DNA from: Bacteroidota bacterium
GTDB lineage: Bacteria; Bacteroidota; Bacteroidia; Flavobacteriales; Flavobacteriaceae
Assembly: GCA_006227965.1 (NCBI GenBank)
Contig: SBFL01000277.1
Coordinates: 1 to 5,192, forward strand
Direction: 5' to 3'
Length of the DNA: 5,192 nucleotides
Notes under the pieces: model-generated
Seen by the model: the letters and a program-made list of their open reading frames with translations, nothing else
Databases searched by the model: none
Told to the model about the DNA's origin: nothing
Part shown: piece by piece, positions 1-3,973 of the stretch
How the letters are laid out: the number at the start of each line of letters is the position of its first letter
Position numbering within the stretch: position 1 is the stretch's first letter
Position numbers and translations under genes: made by a program

Positions 1-491
1 GTATGAAGACGGTCATTGGCAGGAATTGCTGGATAATGGCCTATTGCCACATCGCCCATGACTGTATTGTGGGTGACCATTGTATTTTTTCAAATAATTC
101 CACCCTGGCAGGCCATGTGACTATTGGGGATTTCGTTGTACTCGCCGGAATGGTGGCTGTACAGCAATTCGTCTCCGTGGGCTCACATGCCTTTGTCACA
201 GGCGGTTCCCTGGTACGTAAGGACGTTCCCCCCTTCGTAAAGGGGGCCCGGGAGCCCATGTCCTATGTCGGCATTAATTCGGTCGGTTTGCGCAGGAGGG
301 GATTTACCACTGAAAAGATCAGGGAGATCCAGAATATCTACCGCATCCTGTACCAGATGCATTACAACAATTCTCAGGCCGTTCAAATCATTGAGGCGGA
401 GATGGAAGCAACCCCGGAGCGAGATGAAATCCTTCAGTTTATAAGGGATTCTCAGCGGGGTATCATGAAAGGATATTTCACCAACAATTAA
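1..491 (+). CDS. lpxA: Acyl-ACP--UDP-N-acetylglucosamine O-acyltransferase, C-terminal part
   Basis: First enzyme of lipid A synthesis: it moves a 3-hydroxyacyl chain from acyl carrier protein to the 3-OH of UDP-GlcNAc in the cytoplasm. The gene is cut by the window start; the frame is open from base 3, and 162 of about 260 residues remain. The ATG at 3 is an internal methionine, not the start. Numbering from it, the last turns of the left-handed beta-helix (1-75) are followed by the C-terminal helical domain (about 84-162) with the typical GINSVGLRRRGF. By-eye alignment to E. coli LpxA places catalytic His125 at H19 (in CHIAHDC), His122 at H16, His144 at H38, and the acyl-length 'ruler' Gly173 at G67, which fits long hydroxyacyl chains. 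The His160 position is glutamine (Q54, in AVQQF). efp follows after 2 nt, so the two are surely co-transcribed. The family call is very sure. Confidence 0.96.
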   Translation, partial: MKTVIGRNCWIMAYCHIAHDCIVGDHCIFSNNSTLAGHVTIGDFVVLAGMVAVQQFVSVGSHAFVTGGSLVRKDVPPFVKGAREPMSYVGINSVGLRRRGFTTEKIREIQNIYRILYQMHYNNSQAVQIIEAEMEATPERDEILQFIRDSQRGIMKGYFTNN

Positions 492-493
492 TT

Positions 494-1060
494 ATGGCAA
501 CAACATCCGATATCCGGAAGGGACTCTGTATCCGGTATAACAACGACATCTACAAGATTGTGGAGTTCCTGCACGTTAAGCCTGGCAAAGGCCCAGCATT
601 CGTTAGGACGAAGCTCAAGAGTGTAACCAGTGGGAAGGTTCTGGATAATACCTTTTCGGCCGGGCATAAGATCGAAGATGTGCGGGTGGAGACCCGTTCC
701 TACCAGTTCCTGTACTCGGATGGGGAAACCTATCACTTCATGAATACAGACGATTATAATCAAATCGCTCTGCAGGAAAGTGCCCTTGATTCTCCGGAAC
801 TGCTCAAGGAAGGCGAGGTGGTAACCATTATGTTCAATACAGAGGACAACATGCCACTTGTGGTCGAGATGCCCGCCAGTGTCATCCTTGAAGTAACCCA
901 GACCGAGCCTGGCGTGAAAGGCAATACGGCCACCAACGCTACCAAACCGGCCACGGTGGAAACAGGAGCCCGGATCAATGTACCCCTTTTCATAAATGAG
1001 GGGGACAGGATCCGGATAGACACAGAAAAGGGCGCTTATATGGAACGCGCCAAGGAATAG
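494..1060 (+). CDS. efp: Translation elongation factor P
   Basis: EF-P binds the ribosome between the P and E sites and promotes peptide bond formation on proline runs. At 188 residues it is full length for the family. Three beta-barrel domains are recognisable: an N-terminal KOW-like domain (about 3-60), a central OB domain (about 66-125) and a C-terminal OB domain (about 130-186), the last with the family signature around 142-183 (KGNTATNATKPA followed by VPLFINEGD). The loop that reaches the tRNA CCA end reads KPGKGPAF at 29-36; K32 aligns with E. coli Lys34, the residue that is beta-lysylated there. No modification enzyme is encoded in this window, so the state of K32 is unknown. The start is the ATG 2 nt after the lpxA stop; no Shine-Dalgarno lies at a useful distance, so translation may be coupled to lpxA. 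lpxD follows after 9 nt. Confidence 0.98.
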   Translation: MATTSDIRKGLCIRYNNDIYKIVEFLHVKPGKGPAFVRTKLKSVTSGKVLDNTFSAGHKIEDVRVETRSYQFLYSDGETYHFMNTDDYNQIALQESALDSPELLKEGEVVTIMFNTEDNMPLVVEMPASVILEVTQTEPGVKGNTATNATKPATVETGARINVPLFINEGDRIRIDTEKGAYMERAKE

Positions 1061-1069
1061 GTCCCATTC

Positions 1070-2005
1070 ATGAAGTTTCCCAGCACTTACCGACTTGAAG
1101 AAATTGCAGCGCTTATCGGGGCTGAAATGGTCGGTCCCAGGGATTTTCCGGTCCTCGGGATGAATGAGATTCACGTGGTCGAACCCGGGGACATCGTATT
1201 TGTGGACCATCCGAAATACTACGACAAGGCCCTTCAATCCAGGGCAACCATTGTCCTGATCAACAAAGTTGTTCCTTGTCCGGAGGGTAAGGCCCTGCTG
1301 ATCTCAGAGGACCCTTTCCGGGATTTCAACAGGCTCACCAATCATTTCAGGCCCTTCCAGGCGGCAGAGGTTTGCATTGATCCCTCATCACGGGTTGGTG
1401 AGGGAACCGTGATTCAGCCAAATGTATTTATCGGTCGTGAAGTGACGATTGGCAAAAACTGCCTAATTCAGCCCAATGTCATCATCCATGATCATTGCGT
1501 CCTGGGAGACAATGTGGTGGTACAATCCGGTACTGTGATTGGCTCAGACGCCTTTTATTACAAGAAAAGGCCTGAAGGTTTTGACCGCCTGCAATCCGGC
1601 GGAAGGGTCGTGCTGGAAGATGATGTAGAACTCGGAGCGCTTTGTACCATTGACCGTGGGGTAACGGGGGATACGCGCATCGGAAAAGGCAGCAAACTCG
1701 ACAACCAGGTACACGTGGGGCACGATACTGTGATTGGCCGGAATTGCCTGATCGCCTCCCAGACCGGAATAGCCGGGTGTGTGGTAATGGAGGATGAGGT
1801 TACGCTTTGGGGCCAGGTAGGGGTCACCAGTGCCATCCGGATCGGGAAGGGGGCTGTGGTCCTCGCACAAACAGGCATTTCAAAGTCCCTCGAAGGAGGA
1901 AAAACCTATTTTGGAAGCCCGGTAGAAGAGGCGAGGGAGCGACTTAAGCAACTTGCAGCCCTGCGTCAGATCCCCGAACTTACGGCCCGGTTGAAAAAAC
2001 AATGA
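1070..2005 (+). CDS. lpxD: LpxD-family UDP-3-O-acylglucosamine N-acyltransferase (probable second paralogue)
   Basis: Predicted to add a 3-hydroxyacyl chain to the 2-amino group of UDP-3-O-acyl-glucosamine, the third step of lipid A synthesis. At 311 residues it is shorter than E. coli LpxD (341). An N-terminal LpxD uridine-binding-type domain (about 8-98, with GDIVFVDHPKYY at 40-51) precedes a left-handed beta-helix of hexapeptide repeats (about 103-270, e.g. VTIGKNCLI, VIGRNCLIA) and a C-terminal helix (about 285-308). H218 in DNQVHVGH aligns with catalytic His239 of E. coli. The second histidine, His276 in INGH, is replaced by A255 in VTSAI, and the neighbouring glycines by LWGQVGV. Flavobacteria usually carry another LpxD upstream of lpxC/fabZ, outside this window, so this may be a paralogue with altered acyl or sugar specificity. 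Family is sure; exact substrate is not. The start ATG lies 9 nt after efp; AAGGA at 1052-1056 is 13 nt away, too far for a normal ribosome binding site. Confidence 0.88.
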   Translation: MKFPSTYRLEEIAALIGAEMVGPRDFPVLGMNEIHVVEPGDIVFVDHPKYYDKALQSRATIVLINKVVPCPEGKALLISEDPFRDFNRLTNHFRPFQAAEVCIDPSSRVGEGTVIQPNVFIGREVTIGKNCLIQPNVIIHDHCVLGDNVVVQSGTVIGSDAFYYKKRPEGFDRLQSGGRVVLEDDVELGALCTIDRGVTGDTRIGKGSKLDNQVHVGHDTVIGRNCLIASQTGIAGCVVMEDEVTLWGQVGVTSAIRIGKGAVVLAQTGISKSLEGGKTYFGSPVEEARERLKQLAALRQIPELTARLKKQ

Positions 2006-2012
2006 GGAATCA

Positions 2013-2044
2013 CTGGCCATTAAGTCCCCGATGGCCTATTTTTG
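2013..2044 (+). promoter_or_regulatory. Candidate Bacteroidota-type promoter for sucD
   Basis: TATTTTTG at 2037-2044 matches the Bacteroidota -7 consensus TAnnTTTG exactly. The -33 box is imperfect: CTG at 2013-2015 instead of TTG, with a 21-nt spacer, the same spacing as at the fabG promoter. Transcription would begin around 2049-2051, leaving a short A-rich leader (CCAAAAAATGCATAA) of about 15 nt before the sucD ATG. The spacer contains an inverted repeat (see separate entry). Inferred from motif match only. Confidence 0.5.
2015..2043 (+). terminator. Possible weak intrinsic terminator of the lpxA-efp-lpxD operon, or operator dyad
   Basis: GGCCAT at 2015-2020 and ATGGCC at 2031-2036 form a perfect 6-bp stem with a 10-nt loop, directly followed by TATTTTT (2037-2043). 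It lies 9 nt after the lpxD stop, where an operon terminator would be expected. The stem is short and the loop long, so termination would probably be partial. The same repeat sits exactly in the spacer between the -33 and -7 boxes of the candidate sucD promoter, so it could instead bind a dimeric regulator. The sequence alone does not decide between these. Confidence 0.4.
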
Positions 2045-2065
2045 TCAGAACCAAAAAATGCATAA

Positions 2066-2938
2066 ATGAGTGTTTTAGTCAATAAGGACTCAAAGATTAT
2101 CGTACAGGGCTTTACTGGGAGTGAAGGCACCTTCCACGCGGATCAGATGATTGCCTATGGCACCAATGTGGTTGGAGGTGTAACCCCCGGCAAGGGAGGG
2201 CAGAAGCACCTGGAAAGACCCGTCTTCGATACCGTAGCGGATGCTGTTGAAAACACCGGAGCCGATACCAGCATTATTTTTGTACCCCCGGCCTTTGCCG
2301 CAGATGCGATCATGGAAGCCGCCGATGCGGGCATCCAGGTGATCATCACCATTACTGAGGGAATCCCGGTAGCTGATATGATCAAGGCCTATGACTATGT
2401 AAAGAAACGGGGAATACACCTGGTAGGGCCCAACTGCCCCGGGGTGATTACCCCGGGGGAAGCCAAAGTAGGCATCATGCCGGGTTTCGTCTTTAAGAAA
2501 GGCGGGGTTGGAATTGTATCGAAATCTGGTACGCTCACTTATGAGGCTGCCGACCAGGTGGTCCGTCAGGGCCTGGGAATCTCGACCGCTATCGGGATCG
2601 GGGGAGACCCCATCATCGGGACTACTACCCGCGAGGCCATGCAACTGCTCATCGAGGATCCGGAGACGAACTGCGTGGTAATGATCGGAGAAATCGGGGG
2701 TCAACTGGAAGCCGAAGCAGCCCGTTGGTATAAGGAAAGTGGCTCTGATAAGCCCGTTATAGGGTTTATCGCCGGGGAAACGGCACCGGCCGGCCGCACC
2801 ATGGGCCATGCAGGTGCCATCGTGGGCGGCAGCGATGACACTGCCCAGGCCAAAAAAAGGATCATGCGCGAATGTGGTATCCATGTGGTGGATTCCCCTG
2901 CCCGTATCGGAATGAAGGTTATGGAAGTACTTGGCTGA
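2066..2938 (+). CDS. sucD: Succinyl-CoA synthetase (ADP-forming type), alpha subunit
   Basis: Alpha subunit of the TCA-cycle enzyme that interconverts succinyl-CoA and succinate with ATP (or GTP) formation; it works with the beta subunit SucC in the cytoplasm. 290 residues, the usual length, and very close to E. coli SucD. The N-terminal CoA-binding Rossmann domain (about 4-125) shows [11 protein letters not shown] at 14-24, PGKGG at 41-45, ITITEGIP at 94-101 and [12 protein letters not shown] at 121-132. The ligase domain (about 145-290) shows SKSGTLTYE at 152-160, GIGGDP at 177-182 and MIGEIGG at 206-212. The active-site histidine that is phosphorylated is H248 in MGHAGAI. sucC is not adjacent, though the operon arrangement in E. 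coli is sucCD; separated genes are, from memory, common in Bacteroidota. It has its own candidate promoter upstream and a strong terminator downstream, so it may be largely monocistronic. A three-codon ORF overlaps its start (see findings). Confidence 0.98.
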   Translation: MSVLVNKDSKIIVQGFTGSEGTFHADQMIAYGTNVVGGVTPGKGGQKHLERPVFDTVADAVENTGADTSIIFVPPAFAADAIMEAADAGIQVIITITEGIPVADMIKAYDYVKKRGIHLVGPNCPGVITPGEAKVGIMPGFVFKKGGVGIVSKSGTLTYEAADQVVRQGLGISTAIGIGGDPIIGTTTREAMQLLIEDPETNCVVMIGEIGGQLEAEAARWYKESGSDKPVIGFIAGETAPAGRTMGHAGAIVGGSDDTAQAKKRIMRECGIHVVDSPARIGMKVMEVLG

Positions 2939-2956
2939 AATCGTTAACGCTTTGAT

Positions 2957-2983
2957 AAAAATCCCGCTCTGGCGGGATTTTTT
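2957..2983 (+). terminator. Strong intrinsic terminator after sucD, symmetrical
   Basis: An 11-bp perfect stem: AAAAATCCCGC at 2957-2967 pairs with GCGGGATTTTT at 2972-2982 around a 4-nt loop TCTG (2968-2971). The core is a GC-rich ATCCCGC/GCGGGAT stem flanked by an A run on the left and a run of six T (2978-2983) on the right, so it could act on both strands. It starts 18 nt after the sucD stop and separates sucD from the fabG promoter. Confidence 0.93.
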
Positions 2984-2984
2984 A

Positions 2985-3016
2985 TTGCATACTTAGTAAC
3001 TTGAAGGTTATCTTTG
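2985..3016 (+). promoter_or_regulatory. Bacteroidota-type promoter for fabG
   Basis: TATCTTTG at 3009-3016 is an exact match to the -7 element TAnnTTTG read by the primary sigma factor of Bacteroidota, and TTG at 2985-2987 matches the -33 element with a 21-nt spacer, within the accepted range. Transcription would start near 3021-3023, giving a leader of about 30 nt that is A-rich and lacks a Shine-Dalgarno. The -33 box begins 1 nt after the T run of the sucD terminator. Both boxes and position agree, so this is the best supported promoter in the window. Confidence 0.72.
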
Positions 3017-3051
3017 AAATACTAAAAGACTACTGAGCAAAACCAAACAGA

Positions 3052-3798
3052 ATGAAAATCCTCGAAGGAAAAAAAGTGATTATTACCGGAGCCAGCCGGG
3101 GTATAGGACGTGGAATTGCCACTGTCTTTGCCAGCCACGGGGCCCATGTGGCCTTTACCTATAGCAGTAGCGAAGGACCGGCCATGGAACTTCAGAATGA
3201 ATTGAAGGCTCTGGGGGTTATGGCCGGGGCCTACAAAAGCAACGCAGCCAGTTTCGAAGATTGCGAATCCCTGGTAGCCCGGGTGCTGGAGGACTTCGAG
3301 GGGGTGGATGTGCTTATCAATAACGCGGGAATTACCCGTGATAACCTCCTGATGAGGATGAGTGAAGCGGATTTTGACGAGGTGATCGCCACCAACCTCA
3401 AGTCTGTATTCAATATGACAAAGGCCGTACAGCGGACTTTGTTAAAACAGCGTAGCGGTTCCATCATTAATATTAGCAGCGTAGTGGGGGTCAAGGGAAA
3501 TGCAGGCCAGGCAAATTACGCTGCATCCAAGGCAGGGATAATCGGTTTTTCCAAGAGTATAGCCCTGGAACTGGGCTCTCGGAACATCCGGTGCAATGCC
3601 ATTGCCCCGGGTTTCATAGAAACTGAAATGACACAAAAACTGGATGAGAAGACGGTACAGAGCTGGCGTGATGCCATTCCGCTGAGAAGGGGAGGGACCC
3701 CTGAGGACGTAGCGAACGCCTGTTTATTTCTGGCCTCGGACCTCTCTTCCTATATCACCGGACAGGTGCTCAACGTAGATGGAGGCATGCTTACCTAA
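3052..3798 (+). CDS. fabG: 3-oxoacyl-[acyl-carrier-protein] reductase
   Basis: NADPH-dependent reduction of 3-oxoacyl-ACP to (R)-3-hydroxyacyl-ACP in type II fatty acid synthesis; the products also feed the hydroxyacyl chains used by LpxA and LpxD. 248 residues, the normal length for this classical short-chain dehydrogenase. One Rossmann domain spans the protein: cofactor glycine motif TGASRGIG at 12-19, NNAG at 90-93, and the catalytic tetrad N115, S143, Y156 and K160 (in NLKS, ISSVVG and YAASK). The end of beta-strand 2 is YSSS (37-40) with no acidic residue, which suits NADPH rather than NADH. APGFIETEMT and the C-terminal ITGQVLNVDGGM are the FabG form of these motifs. Other SDR enzymes share the fold, but the whole-length match to FabG is strong. 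It has its own promoter (TTG/TAnnTTTG) and no clear terminator behind it. It does not sit in a fab cluster; acpP and fabD are absent. Confidence 0.95.
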   Translation: MKILEGKKVIITGASRGIGRGIATVFASHGAHVAFTYSSSEGPAMELQNELKALGVMAGAYKSNAASFEDCESLVARVLEDFEGVDVLINNAGITRDNLLMRMSEADFDEVIATNLKSVFNMTKAVQRTLLKQRSGSIINISSVVGVKGNAGQANYAASKAGIIGFSKSIALELGSRNIRCNAIAPGFIETEMTQKLDEKTVQSWRDAIPLRRGGTPEDVANACLFLASDLSSYITGQVLNVDGGMLT

Positions 3799-3866
3799 CA
3801 GCGCCTTTCTGAAGCGGGGACATGCCGGTCCGGACGGATTTATTGAATAACTTTAATTCCTCACCC

Positions 3867-3950
3867 ATGATTTGGTATGTACTGACTGTCTTAGTGCTGA
3901 GCCTGGGTCTTTATCTTCTGGACAGGTTCGCCTCCCGGAAGATGTTTTGA
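3867..3950 (+). CDS. Possible 27-residue single-pass membrane protein
   Basis: I do not recognise this gene. A short ORF in the 175-nt gap between fabG and the VWA gene would encode 27 residues: a hydrophobic stretch of about 18 (MIWYVLTVLVLSLGLYLL) followed by a basic tail DRFASRKMF, i.e. one membrane helix with a positively charged C-terminal end. By the positive-inside rule the tail would face the cytoplasm. An in-frame ATG at 3822 would give 42 residues with a polar N-terminal extension; I chose 3867 because the protein then begins at the helix. No Shine-Dalgarno is present and TAACTTTA at 3848-3855 is only a near match to a -7 box. The VWA gene starts 23 nt after its stop, so the two could be co-expressed. 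It could be a chance ORF, but the helix-plus-basic-tail pattern makes coding plausible. Confidence 0.45.
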   Translation: MIWYVLTVLVLSLGLYLLDRFASRKMF

Positions 3951-3973
3951 ACCCAATGGAAAATTTCAACTGA

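Noticed and set aside
229..246. Hairpin CCCCCTT-CGTA-AAGGGGG inside lpxA.
   Set aside because: It lies in the middle of the coding sequence for DVPPFVKGA, has no T run after it, and seven pairs in C/G-run codons can arise by chance.
1031..1051. GGCGC-N11-GCGCC near the end of efp as a terminator.
   Set aside because: Only five pairs with an 11-nt loop, no T run, and it lies within coding sequence directly before lpxD, which must be transcribed.
488..1237. Long minus-strand ORF (249 codons) opposite efp and the start of lpxD.
   Set aside because: It lies antisense to two well-identified genes, spans their junction, and its product has no recognisable motif or family. It reflects codon bias of the plus strand.
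1732..1756. DNA similarity between this part of lpxD and lpxA around 13-36 (ATTGGCmGGAATTGC), as a possible repeat or recombination trace.
   Set aside because: Both encode the hexapeptide-type turn VIGRNC of left-handed beta-helices; similar peptide and codon use explain the short match.
2090..2884. Long minus-strand ORF (264 codons) opposite sucD.
   Set aside because: It mirrors a highly conserved gene; the product is low in sense (many His, Gly and Arg without domain pattern) and no promoter faces it.
3822..3840. GTCCGGAC palindrome (3828-3835) after fabG as a terminator or operator.
   Set aside because: Eight bases with no loop cannot form a useful hairpin, no T run follows, and flanking bases do not extend the symmetry.
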